Positions 17,299 to 25,191 of a DNA stretch of 64,000 nucleotides are shown here, in pieces (position 1 is the stretch's first letter; the number at the start of each line of letters is the position of its first letter). The notes below the pieces were generated by a model, which saw nothing but the letters and a program-made list of their open reading frames with translations, made no database searches and was not told the DNA's origin. The position numbers and the translations under genes are program-made. Origin of the DNA: Pirellulaceae bacterium (GTDB lineage Bacteria; Planctomycetota; Planctomycetia; Pirellulales; Pirellulaceae); contig JAHBXS010000007.1 of assembly GCA_019636375.1 (NCBI GenBank), forward strand, positions 1-64,000. Direction: 5' to 3'.

Positions 17299-18528
17299 GT
17301 GAGTGCTGATTTTTACACCGGGTCGATTGTTCCGCCGGAAGACCTGTGGTTCCGGGATGAGTTTATAGCCGAACTCTGGGCAAAGCTCGAAAAAGAACAT
17401 GTTTTGCTCACCGCGCCCCGACGGACGGGTAAGACCAGCGTCATGAATCATATGCGAGAACGACCCCAAGATAATCGGCTGGTCGTCTTCCAAAACGTCC
17501 AGGATCTGAAACACCCAGCCGACCTGTTTCAGACGATCATCGAAAACTTTCACGAACAGCATCAACACTTTCTGCGTGATCTGGCTGGGAAAGGCTGGGG
17601 CCTATTGAAAGGGCTTATCGGCTCTGCGGTTGAGAAAGTGGAGGACGTTGAATTTGGAGGTGTGAAAATCAAGCTGCGGGAAAATGATCCCGATTGGAAA
17701 GCCAACTGGAAAGCACACGCCGAAGAGTTGCTGTCCCGAATTCGCCAGAGCAAGAAGCAAGTCTTGATCATCGTCGACGAACTGCCCGATATGCTCCTAA
17801 ACATGAAACTTGAAAACGCGAAAGAGGCCCGCGAGTTCATGGCTTGGTTCCGCAAGCAGCGAGAGACTCCGCCGCCTTCGCGAGACAATATTCGTTGGCT
17901 CGTAGGCGGGTCGATTAATTTGACCAGTACGCTGGATGATCTGGGCGGCATCGATCTGATCAACAACCTGTCCACCGAGCAGCTACCAATCCTGACACCC
18001 GATCAAGTTTGCGAATTCGTGACCAAGATGCTAGGCCAACGAGATATTCTCTTTGAAGCGGGGGTTCCCTCACGCGTCGAACAGCATCTCGGTCGGCCAA
18101 TTCCCCTGTTCCTGCAGATGGCTACACAGGAGCTTGCTCGCTGCTGGAAGCGACAACCACGTATGCTCACCTGCAACGACGTGGAAGATGTCTTCCGCAA
18201 CCTGATTACCGGGTCAGGAGCGAAAGACAAGCTGCAGCATTATTATTCGCGTATTCAAAAATATTACCCCGAGCCACGGGCCGCTCTGGCCTACAAGCTG
18301 TTGAGTATGCTCAGCAAAAGCAAATCGTCGGGGCTGACGAGAAACGCCTTGAAAACTGCTTTTGAGAAAGAGATCGGAATTCAAATGCCGCCGGCCCAAC
18401 GCGATCTGTTATTCAACAAGATTCTGTGTGATCTGATGAACGACTTCTACATCGGCGAGATCAAGAAGGACCGGTTCGATTTCGAAAGCGGAATCATGAA
18501 AGCATGGTGGATGAAATACTATGCCTAA
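17299..18528 (+). CDS. AAA-type ATPase, archaeal-ATPase/STAND-like
   Basis: A 409-residue soluble ATPase. The P-loop is APRRTGKTS (Lys45), preceded by LWFRDEFIAELWAKLEKEHVLL as in archaeal-type ATPases; Walker B is VLIIVDELPD (Asp160, Glu161); a sensor-like WLVGGSI follows at about residue 200. The C-terminal third is helical with a winged-helix-like region (SGLTRNALKTAFEKEIG). Such P-loop proteins commonly act as regulatory switches in defence or toxin systems. GTG 17299 has GGAG 6 bases upstream. Its stop overlaps the start of the next gene by 8 bases, so the two ATPases are translationally coupled and may form a complex. Confidence 0.75.
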   Translation: MSADFYTGSIVPPEDLWFRDEFIAELWAKLEKEHVLLTAPRRTGKTSVMNHMRERPQDNRLVVFQNVQDLKHPADLFQTIIENFHEQHQHFLRDLAGKGWGLLKGLIGSAVEKVEDVEFGGVKIKLRENDPDWKANWKAHAEELLSRIRQSKKQVLIIVDELPDMLLNMKLENAKEAREFMAWFRKQRETPPPSRDNIRWLVGGSINLTSTLDDLGGIDLINNLSTEQLPILTPDQVCEFVTKMLGQRDILFEAGVPSRVEQHLGRPIPLFLQMATQELARCWKRQPRMLTCNDVEDVFRNLITGSGAKDKLQHYYSRIQKYYPEPRAALAYKLLSMLSKSKSSGLTRNALKTAFEKEIGIQMPPAQRDLLFNKILCDLMNDFYIGEIKKDRFDFESGIMKAWWMKYYA

Positions 18529-21073
18529 ACGTAAGCCAAACGCAAAATCCAATCCACCAGCCATGCCAGCCCAGCCGCAACGTTCTTATCTCGGACTGTT
18601 TCGAGCTGGAATGACGTCGCCCGAGCATCGGCGTTTTATCACTGTCGCGAGGAAACCGATGCTGCGCGATGCGCTGGAGCATCTTCGTAACTCGATGACG
18701 CGGAAATCGAAGCACCACTTGCTTTACATCGGCAGCCGAGGAACGGGTAAAACCCATCTGCTTTCATTGATCGAAGATGAAATTGCCCAGGACGAGGCAC
18801 TGCGAACGCACATCGTGGTGGTGCGATTTCCCGAAGAATCGAGTCGGTTTCTCTCGTTTGCGGACTTTCTATTGCGAGTTTGCGAGGCTCTGGCGGCGCA
18901 ATTGCCGACGGAAACAAATTGGCAGTCGTTGTATCAGAAACTCGAGACGGAAGACAATGACGCTACGATCATCGATACGCTGGTTCCTGCGATTCGCCAA
19001 GCCAATCGAGCGATGAAGCGAACGGTGCTGATCATGCTGGAAAACGTTCATGATGTTTTCGAAAAACAGATGAAAGAGCGGGTTGATGTCGGGGCGCTGC
19101 GCAAGTTTTTGATGGACGACAACGGTTGCCAACTGATCGCTACGGCCCCGATCCATTTTGAAGGAATATCGAGCGTCGATGAGCCGTTCTTCGATTTCTT
19201 CGACGTTCAGGTACTCGACTTGCTGACGAAAGACGAGGCGATTGAACTGGTTCATCGAAATCTGGAATGGGAAAATCGAACCGTCCTGCTCGACGACTTC
19301 AAGACACTTCGACCCAAGCTGGCGGCGCTCCACGACATGACAGCGGGCAACCCTCGCTTGACACACATGCTGTACGAGATGATTGTCCATGATTCGATCG
19401 TTGAAGTCGGCGAGCAATTCAAGAAACTGCTTGATCGTGTGACCCCGTTCTATCAGGACCGGCTCAAGGAACTGGCACCGCGCGAGCGGGCCTTGTTAGA
19501 AACGCTGGCCTTGATGCGAGATGAAAGCGAACCGAAGACGCCCAAGCGCATTGCCGAGAAGCTACGAATCAGTGAGCAGCAAACTTCCTCGCTGCTTAAA
19601 CGTTTGTCAGGAAGCGGTTACATCAAGAGTGTTCAAAATCCGAACGATAAACGCTCGCGACTGTACGCCATCAATGAGGGTTTTTTCGATCTTTGGCTCG
19701 CGATGAATCTCTCTCGCAAACATCGCAAGCGGCTTCCGATTCTTGTCGAGTGTTTGGCAAAATTCTATCCACTGCGTGAAGAACGCGAACTCAAGCGAAC
19801 AGAGTATCGCCTGAAGTTTCATCAAGACGCCGATGCTCAGGCTGGACTGGATTTGCTGTCCGCGATTGGCACGCCACCCGAGCAGGCCCAGGCCAAACTG
19901 GACTTGGCTGCACTCCATTCTCAAGGTGGGAATCAGAGAGAGCGAGCGGAGATCATGGACGAGATCCGCGCGATGCCTTTGGATTCGATGGGAACCTGGA
20001 TCGTTGCACGAGTGCCTGATCGGGAGCTTGAACTCAACTACCTGGATGAGATTCAACAACTGATTGAACTTTGGTCACTGCATCGCAGTGGCGACCTGGA
20101 AGCGTTCATGGAACGGTTCGCAGAAATGGGTGTCGAACTCAACTACAAAAACTATTCGGAAGCAAAGATTGCCTTTTTACGTGAGCACCTCGCCCTCTTG
20201 GTCGATCCGCAAAAACGGATCGAATTGCGACTTCGGCTTGGGTTGTTACTCAAGGAAAAAGCACATTGGTCAGATGCCGAGGCGGAGACCCGCGAAGCCC
20301 TTGAGGAAGCTGAAGACTTACAGAATCCGAAATGGACGGCAGTTGCCCTCAACAACCTGGCTCAGTTGCTTCAGGCCACGAACCGTCTGGCGGAGGCCGA
20401 GCCGCTGATGCGCCGAGCGCTGGCGATCGACGAGCAGTCCTTCGGAGCCGAACACCCTTTGGTCGCCATTCGCCTCAACAACCTGGCTCAGTTGCTTCAG
20501 GACACGAACCGTCTGGCGGAGGCCGAGCCGCTGATGCGCCGCGCGCTGGCGATCGACGAGCTGTCCTACGGAGCCGAACACCCGGATGTCGCCATCGACC
20601 TCAACAACCTGGCTCAGTTGCTTCAGGCCACGAACCGTCTGGCGGAGGCCGAGCCGCTGATGCGTCGCGCGCTGGCCATCGACGAGCAGTCCTACGGAGC
20701 CGAACACCCGTCTGTCGCCAGAGACCTCAACAACCTGGCTCAGTTGCTTCAGGACACGAACCGTCTGGCGGAGGCCGAGCCGCTGATGCGCCGCGCGCTG
20801 GCCATCGACGAGCAGTCCTACGGAGCCGATCACCCGTCTGTCGCCAGAGACCTCAACAACCTAGCTCAGTTGCTGAAGGCCACGAACCGTCTATCGGAGG
20901 CCGAACCGCTGATGGCAAGATCATTCATAGTCTTTTTTCGTTCGTTGGGTTTTGAACATCCGAACACCCAAACCGTTCGCAATAATTACATTTCGCTTCT
21001 CATCGATATGGGGCTTTCCGAAGCCGAGGCCATCGCCAAAATCCAAGCGAAATTGCAAAAGGCCGAGTCGTGA
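18521..21073 (+). CDS. AAA-type ATPase with winged helix and C-terminal TPR array
   Basis: An 850-residue protein. The N-terminal ATPase has Walker A GSRGTGKTH (Lys77) and a Walker B-like TVLIMLENVH near residues 168-177, where Glu-Asn replaces the usual Asp-Glu. A MarR-like winged helix spans about residues 315-400 (TPKRIAEKLRISEQQTSSLL). Residues ~600-820 hold kinesin-light-chain-type TPRs with a 42-residue period (NNLAQLLQATNRLAEAEPLM). The order ATPase-wHTH-TPR is that of STAND-like signalling NTPases, in which the repeats sense a ligand. It is coupled to the preceding ATPase gene. Reading continues in frame beyond the TGA for 59 more codons, noted separately. Confidence 0.78.
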   Translation: MPKRKPNAKSNPPAMPAQPQRSYLGLFRAGMTSPEHRRFITVARKPMLRDALEHLRNSMTRKSKHHLLYIGSRGTGKTHLLSLIEDEIAQDEALRTHIVVVRFPEESSRFLSFADFLLRVCEALAAQLPTETNWQSLYQKLETEDNDATIIDTLVPAIRQANRAMKRTVLIMLENVHDVFEKQMKERVDVGALRKFLMDDNGCQLIATAPIHFEGISSVDEPFFDFFDVQVLDLLTKDEAIELVHRNLEWENRTVLLDDFKTLRPKLAALHDMTAGNPRLTHMLYEMIVHDSIVEVGEQFKKLLDRVTPFYQDRLKELAPRERALLETLALMRDESEPKTPKRIAEKLRISEQQTSSLLKRLSGSGYIKSVQNPNDKRSRLYAINEGFFDLWLAMNLSRKHRKRLPILVECLAKFYPLREERELKRTEYRLKFHQDADAQAGLDLLSAIGTPPEQAQAKLDLAALHSQGGNQRERAEIMDEIRAMPLDSMGTWIVARVPDRELELNYLDEIQQLIELWSLHRSGDLEAFMERFAEMGVELNYKNYSEAKIAFLREHLALLVDPQKRIELRLRLGLLLKEKAHWSDAEAETREALEEAEDLQNPKWTAVALNNLAQLLQATNRLAEAEPLMRRALAIDEQSFGAEHPLVAIRLNNLAQLLQDTNRLAEAEPLMRRALAIDELSYGAEHPDVAIDLNNLAQLLQATNRLAEAEPLMRRALAIDEQSYGAEHPSVARDLNNLAQLLQDTNRLAEAEPLMRRALAIDEQSYGADHPSVARDLNNLAQLLKATNRLSEAEPLMARSFIVFFRSLGFEHPNTQTVRNNYISLLIDMGLSEAEAIAKIQAKLQKAES
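20348..20977 (+). repeat. Five 126-base tandem units encoding TPRs
   Basis: Units start at 20348, 20474, 20600, 20726 and 20852, each exactly 126 bases (42 codons). The first four are almost identical in DNA, including wobble positions; the fifth drifts after about 70 bases. The identity points to recent expansion or ongoing homogenisation. Confidence 0.92.
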
Positions 21074-21420
21074 TGTAATCCGTCACACTTGCAACCAAAT
21101 CCCACCATTGAACTGGTTGTCCTACAATGCGAGTTGCTGGGAAAAGAATACTCGCTACTGAAATGGGCAATCGCAAACTATTGGCAACTCCTGGACGCAA
21201 AGGGGTGGTCCAAACCCGAAATTGCTCAATGCATTCAGGAGTTTATACGATGATGCTTGGTGATTGAATAAAAAATTGGGTGAAATGGGTAACAACGCAA
21301 CCCTTTCGCGTTTCCACGCCCTAAAAATACCCAGATGCCACTCATCAAGGATCAAACGCCCTCTCTCAGCGATCTCCGCGCACTCCGCGTTTCAAACTCG
21401 GTAGTCTTTCAGCGTTCCGA

Positions 21421-21470
21421 CGTTGGGTGTGTGGAGTCGGCATTCGCAAAAGGTGTGATGCACAAGTCTG
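21421..21470. repeat. Family A palindromic element, left half only
   Basis: CGTTGGGTGTGTGGAGTCGG followed by a degraded inner module (GGTGTGATGCACAAGTCTG). The right half is missing, so this copy is truncated. Confidence 0.7.
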
Positions 21471-21533
21471 TTTTCGAGTTTTCCAACCGTTATGGCACCA
21501 GCGGGTTTTGGTTTCTGGTTTCAGCGAAATCTC

Positions 21534-21563
21534 TTGCTTGACTCAGCCTTGCCGATATATAAT
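21534..21563 (+). promoter_or_regulatory. Promoter for a leaderless toxin-antitoxin transcript
   Basis: TATAAT at 21558-21563 is preceded by TTGCTT at 21534-21539 (18-base spacer). The -10 ends only 6 bases before the antitoxin ATG at 21570, so transcription should start at or beside the start codon. No Shine-Dalgarno is present, consistent with a leaderless mRNA. Confidence 0.55.
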
Positions 21564-21569
21564 GCAGAC

Positions 21570-21773
21570 ATGAATACCATTGCTGAAATTGAAAAAGCCA
21601 TCGAAAACCTCACTCCGATGCAGGTCGAGGAACTTGCAGGATGGCTTGAGGAGTTTCGCAAGAGGCGCGTGGACTCGTCGTGCGTGGAGACTTGGTTGCG
21701 TCAGGCGCGAGGCTCCGCTTTACCTGGTAAAACAACCGCCAGCATCATGGACCTTTCTCGGGGCGACGAGTGA
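21570..21773 (+). CDS. Small antitoxin-like protein paired with a PIN toxin
   Basis: A 67-residue protein with an N-terminal amphipathic segment (MNTIAEIEKAIENLTPMQVE) and a basic middle, followed by a C-terminal GKTTASIMDLSRGDE. I do not recognise a named DNA-binding fold with certainty; the length, composition and position directly before a PIN-domain gene (stop and start share TGATG) make it the likely VapB-type antitoxin, which would bind and inhibit the toxin and autoregulate the promoter. The predicted leaderless start is described separately. Confidence 0.65.
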   Translation: MNTIAEIEKAIENLTPMQVEELAGWLEEFRKRRVDSSCVETWLRQARGSALPGKTTASIMDLSRGDE

Positions 21774-22180
21774 TGCTGTTTGACACCAACGTTTTGTTGG
21801 ACATTGCGACGGCCGATCCGCAATGGTTATCGTGGTCTGAGTCGCAGCTTCGAATGGCTTCCGTAACGGGACCAATCTATATCAATCCCATTATCTATGC
21901 GGAAATGGCTCCGGCTTTTTCAACCATGGCGGAACTCGATGCTTGGCTTGATCCGAATATTTTTTGTCGTTTGCCGCTGCCTTATGCTGCTGGTTGGCTC
22001 GCGTCTCAAGCATTTGTCAAGTATCGACAAGCCGGTGGCAACAGAACCTCACCACTTCCAGATTTCTATATTGGAGCACAGGCTGAAGTCGAAAACTGGA
22101 CGCTCGTTACAAGAGATGCTGCTCGCTATCAAACCTATTTTCCTAAGGTAAAGCTCCTAACACCACCTGGATCACCGTGA
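21773..22180 (+). CDS. PIN-domain ribonuclease toxin, VapC-like
   Basis: A 135-residue PIN protein. The acidic residues of the active site are present: Asp in MLFDTNVLLDI, Glu in NPIIYAEMA, Asp in LPDFYIGAQAE and Asp in LVTRDAARY. VapC toxins cleave tRNA or rRNA when their antitoxin is degraded; the target here is unknown. The ATG at 21773 overlaps the antitoxin's TGA by one base; a GTG at 21770 would overlap by four and cannot be excluded. No disrupting mutation is visible. Confidence 0.85.
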   Translation: MLFDTNVLLDIATADPQWLSWSESQLRMASVTGPIYINPIIYAEMAPAFSTMAELDAWLDPNIFCRLPLPYAAGWLASQAFVKYRQAGGNRTSPLPDFYIGAQAEVENWTLVTRDAARYQTYFPKVKLLTPPGSP

Positions 22181-22356
22181 CAAGAACCACATTCCTTTCC
22201 ACCGTCTCCAACGAATTCAACATGTCGCGCCGGAGATTGGCGAACTTGGCGCAGCAGACAAAGCAGTGTCAGATGCAGCACCATGTGCTACGCGAAGAGC
22301 CGGCAGCAAGGGCGACGATCACAACATTTTTTACCTTCCCCTTGTTCTGCCAATAA
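22177..22356 (+). pseudogene. Decayed 5' fragment of an FLSTVSNEF-type conflict gene
   Basis: From a GTG that overlaps the PIN toxin stop, the frame reads VTRTTFLSTVSNEFNMSRRR and continues LANLAQQTKQCQMQHH before turning into unrelated low-quality sequence and a stop at 22354-22356. The opening closely resembles the N-terminus of a family of prokaryotic signalling proteins that begin with FLSTVSxEF...YR and usually continue for hundreds of residues; this memory-based match is my only evidence. I read it as a truncated gene whose rest was deleted or replaced by the inverted-repeat segment at 22322-22394. Confidence 0.4.
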
Positions 22357-22394
22357 TACGCTCTGGTTGCGCTCATTGCTGGTAAAAAATGTTG
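22322..22394. repeat. 14-base inverted repeat pair around 45 bases
   Basis: CAACATTTTTTACC at 22322-22335 is exactly inverted as GGTAAAAAATGTTG at 22381-22394. The pair could be the ends of a tiny non-autonomous element inserted in the remnant gene, or a terminator-like hairpin between converging transcripts. Confidence 0.6.
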
Positions 22395-22455
22395 GGTAAA
22401 AGACGACAAGGCGTTTGCATCAAGCCCGCAGAATTTAAAACAGGACGTCGTTCCC

Positions 22456-23715
22456 CTAAAAATACCATTCCGCTTCGACTTGGAGGCGGCACCATTCGTG
22501 GTGCTCGCCTACGAAGAAATGCTCGTTTTCGACAATGGCCCACATTGCGTCTTCGTAGTTGATGGGACCCTCTGCACCCGATCGTAATCGTTGAATCGGC
22601 TCTCTCAGTGCCAAGGACTTCGCGCGGAATAGGTTGTGGCTGCGGGGTGATTCAAAGGCACTGGTCCAGGCGCGAATGCCAAAGCCGATCACCGGCAATA
22701 ACGCCGCCAAACCAATCAAGACGATTTCCACCCCATGCCAAAAGTCCGCTCCCCCGCCCGCATGGCCTGCGTCGTGTTTCTGATGGCCTGCGTCTTGTGG
22801 CGATTGGTCTTCCACTTGCTGGACCTGGGCTGGCCCGTGATGGGGCTTGCCGTGATGTCCGTCAACCAAAAAAATCGCGACAAAACCGTGGCACAAAACC
22901 AGGATCACGCTGGCTACGAACAGCTTCAACGAGACTTTCCAATGATGGCCCCACGATTGCTTGTGAGTGTCTTCGGCTCGCGTATCAAAATAGTGCTTTT
23001 GAAACTCCAGACGTTTCACTCGATACCAGGCCGTCAGTGCCTTTAATTCCTCGGCTGGAACGGCACAACTCGGCTTGACCACATCCGCCGGCGAGGTTTT
23101 GTCTTCTTCCTTGGCCCACTTCACGGCCTGTTTGTCCGTCAAGCCAACCAATTCAGTCATCGCGGCCCGAGTTCGCGCTTGCCAGCCCGGCTCGTCGCAC
23201 CACAGTTCAGGCCAAGTCACCGACTGGAATCGCAATGACCGCAATCGCTCGGCAATCTGTCGCTTGGTGAGCCATTCGTGATGCGTCTTGAGCCAAATCC
23301 CGGCGACCACCGCGACAAGTGCCGCGATCACCGAAACAAATTCGATCCCAAAGACCACCAACATCAGGCCGGGTACTAAATGCGAAATGACCAACGAAAC
23401 AATCGCCGCCGCAACAGCCGCCACACCACAACCAATGGCCATGCGAGTAATCCGACGATGCCGCTTCTGGTTAGCGTTGGCTTGTTGGTCGGCCTCTTCC
23501 CATTTGGGGTAGAGTTCGGTTTGCAGGAACTCCAGGGCTCGCTTAATCCGTTCAAGTTGCGGTGCCTGGAGCAATTGCAACTCCGGCCGATCATCCATAT
23601 CGAAAGTCCACTCGCGCGCCTTGTCCTCCTTACTTTTAACTTTGGCCAACTGACTTTCCAGCAGTGCGGCCCATTGTTTTGAACTATCGGAGTTAGTCGC
23701 ATTATCGTTTGCCAT
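22456..23715 (-). CDS. SLATT-like multi-TM protein
   Basis: A 419-residue membrane protein. Two adjacent hydrophobic helices (about residues 92-140, AIGCGVAAVAAAIVSLVI and VVAGIWL) are followed by THHEWLTKRQIAERLRSLRF, a pattern I associate with SLATT-type (two-TM, AER-containing) domains. A second pair of helices (about residues 265-340) precedes a conserved ending, NEHFFVGEHHEWCRLQVEAE. SLATT proteins are predicted pore-forming effectors of nucleotide-activated conflict systems. A His/Gly-rich loop joins the two halves. AGAAGGG lies 10 bases before the ATG. It converges on the TA operon. Assignment rests on pattern memory, not on a profile search. Confidence 0.6.
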   Translation of the reverse strand: MANDNATNSDSSKQWAALLESQLAKVKSKEDKAREWTFDMDDRPELQLLQAPQLERIKRALEFLQTELYPKWEEADQQANANQKRHRRITRMAIGCGVAAVAAAIVSLVISHLVPGLMLVVFGIEFVSVIAALVAVVAGIWLKTHHEWLTKRQIAERLRSLRFQSVTWPELWCDEPGWQARTRAAMTELVGLTDKQAVKWAKEEDKTSPADVVKPSCAVPAEELKALTAWYRVKRLEFQKHYFDTRAEDTHKQSWGHHWKVSLKLFVASVILVLCHGFVAIFLVDGHHGKPHHGPAQVQQVEDQSPQDAGHQKHDAGHAGGGADFWHGVEIVLIGLAALLPVIGFGIRAWTSAFESPRSHNLFRAKSLALREPIQRLRSGAEGPINYEDAMWAIVENEHFFVGEHHEWCRLQVEAEWYF

Positions 23716-24232
23716 TCGTGCTAACCCTTCTTTTCAATTCGATTCAAAATCGGTGAGTCGTATGGCAAAGCGATTTGCCGTTGCCGTTTCCAAGAGAATC
23801 GCGTCAATCCACGCGCCGCTATTTTTAAAAGTCTACCGTTTTTTCAGTCCTCATGGAACTATTCAATTCCCGACGACATTTGGGGTAAATTTACATTTCT
23901 TATTTGAAGCAAAAACTTCTAATCGACGGCACATTTTTTGCGAACTGACTTTCAAGAACCGGCAAGTTCAGGCATTTATGTGGACACGAATAAAGTCATC
24001 TCTGCTGTTCCCTTTTCGTTTTTCCGATTTGTTTGATACACGGGGTAGGATGGGGTTTGGTGTGGATGCGGGGTCTTGCTCCGCAGTTGGCGTGTCATGG
24101 GTGATTGAAAATTACCGAGCTTCAGTGGCGGGGGTGGAGAAGCCGTCTTGCAATTTCCTGTTGGCGCGTTGAGACTGGGGTTGCTGAAAAATTGAGTTGG
24201 GGTCGATTCCTAAAACCAATAAGGAACTGAAG
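23716..24232. other. Gene-free divergent spacer
   Basis: This 517-base region between the SLATT-like gene and the DinB-like gene has an open frame (23753-24172), but its residues are low-complexity and unlike any protein I know, and it lacks a good ribosome site. I see no repeat or RNA here. Promoters for both flanking genes must lie within it. Confidence 0.5.
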
Positions 24233-24724
24233 ATGGATGCTCGAGAGGCGATTAAAATAAATTTGGGATTATCGGAATTCATTTCGCTGGGATACCTTGG
24301 CGATTTATCCGACGAAGAGTTTTTCCATCGTCCTGCTCCGGGGGCCAACCATATCACTTGGCAAATCGGGCATTTGGTTTCGAGTGAACATCAGATGATG
24401 AACCAGTTGTTTCCTGGCGAAATGCCGGCACTGCCAGAAGGTTTTGTCGGGCGATACACAAAAGAAACGGTGGCTTCCGACGATGCCAGTGATTTCGATT
24501 CCCGTGAAACGCTAATCGATTCCTATCGGCAACAACGGGCAGCGACTCTGGAGTTGCTGGATCGGCAAAGCCCAGGAGAGCTAGACCGTGCGACTCCTGA
24601 ATCGATGCAAAGCTATGCACCGACGGTTGGAGCGGCGTTTTCAATGCAGGGGACCCACTGGGTGATGCACGCCGGACAATGGGCCGTCATCCGCCGCCAA
24701 CTCGGACGACCACCGTTGTTTTAA
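24233..24724 (+). CDS. DinB-family four-helix protein
   Basis: A 163-residue protein of the DinB/YfiT four-helix-bundle class. Putative metal-binding histidines sit in the usual pattern: WQIGHLVSSEH in the second helix and THWVMHAGQW in the last. Members are metal-dependent thiol transferases or proteins of unknown role; nothing here fixes the reaction. ATG 24233 has AAGGA 8 bases upstream, so an in-frame upstream start at 24197 is discarded. It stands alone, followed by a tandem family H repeat. Confidence 0.8.
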   Translation: MDAREAIKINLGLSEFISLGYLGDLSDEEFFHRPAPGANHITWQIGHLVSSEHQMMNQLFPGEMPALPEGFVGRYTKETVASDDASDFDSRETLIDSYRQQRAATLELLDRQSPGELDRATPESMQSYAPTVGAAFSMQGTHWVMHAGQWAVIRRQLGRPPLF

Positions 24725-24730
24725 AAAAGG

Positions 24731-24849
24731 CCCGTAGCCGTTGACTCCGTGAACGAGCATTGAGCATTTTCACGGAGTGAAAAGCCACGTAGCCGTTCAC
24801 TCCTTGAACGAACATTGAGCATTTTCACGGAGTGAAAAGCTACGTGGCC
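24731..24849. repeat. Family H hairpin repeat, two tandem intact copies
   Basis: Two ~56-base units (from 24733 and 24789) each contain GTAGCCGTT, an inverted ACTCC(G/T)TGAAC part, GAGCATTTTCACGG-type core TTTTCAC-GGA-GTGAAAA and GC(C/T)ACGT. This is the uninterrupted form of the site that the group II intron occupies at 11930/13943. No T-tract follows, so it is not a plain terminator. Confidence 0.88.
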
Positions 24850-24895
24850 GACGAATGTGCCAACTTATTTTCCGCCCAAATTTGAAGTTCAGACT

Positions 24896-25138
24896 CTAAG
24901 GGGGATCGTCGCCGCAGTTTTTATTGAAGGGGTTGCAGCGGAGGATGCGCCAGGTCCCTTTAATTGCTCCGCGAATGGCTCCATACTTCCGCACGGCTTC
25001 GATAAAGTACTGGCTACACGTCGGACGGAATCGACACTTCGGACCCAGCATCGGACTGATCCAAATCTGATAACCCCGCACCAGCAGAATCATCGCTTGG
25101 CCGGGAAGGTTGATCAAAAATCGAATGACGTCTCGCAT
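24896..25138 (-). CDS. yidD: Membrane protein insertion efficiency factor YidD
   Basis: An 80-residue YidD. The whole conserved core is present: LVRGYQIWISPMLGPKCRF, RPTCSQYFIEAVRKYG, and the end RCNPFNKNCGDDP with the usual cysteines. YidD is a small amphipathic protein at the inner membrane that assists YidC-dependent insertion. In many bacteria it lies in the rpmH-rnpA-yidD-yidC cluster; here it is alone, with no rpmH, rnpA or yidC nearby. Confidence 0.93.
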   Translation of the reverse strand: MRDVIRFLINLPGQAMILLVRGYQIWISPMLGPKCRFRPTCSQYFIEAVRKYGAIRGAIKGTWRILRCNPFNKNCGDDPP

Positions 25139-25191
25139 GTTGAAATTGTGAGGAGTCTATCGCGTGTTTACAAGTCGGCTTAGCTACCTGC

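Larger units (their letters stand above)
21074..21569. other. Spacer with an in-frame coding remnant and half-repeats
   Basis: Bases 21089-21253 keep an open frame, in phase with the preceding gene, whose peptide looks protein-like (LLGKEYSLLKWAIANYWQLL, then GWSKPEIAQCIQEFIR) but has no convincing start, so I read it as a remnant or lost C-terminus. Bases ~21358-21396 resemble, in inverted orientation, the cgcagaggcgcagag-type repeat of 25.2-25.6 kb. Bases 21421-21470 are the left half of a family A element. Confidence 0.5.

Noticed and set aside
20332..20955. Repetitive open frame (QQPGSVASGHEPSGGG-type repeats) over the TPR region
   Set aside because: It is the +2 phase translation of the 126-base TPR units; the TPR frame has the conserved protein pattern.
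20348..20977. 126-base tandem array as CRISPR
   Set aside because: Units are contiguous, coding, and without unique spacers.
23753..24172. Open frame of 139 codons in the spacer before the DinB-like gene
   Set aside because: No ribosome site, composition unlike neighbouring proteins, no recognisable motif.
24731..24849. Family H hairpins as rho-independent terminators
   Set aside because: No T-tract follows the stems, copies occur in tandem and in divergent spacers, and sequence beyond the stem is conserved between copies.
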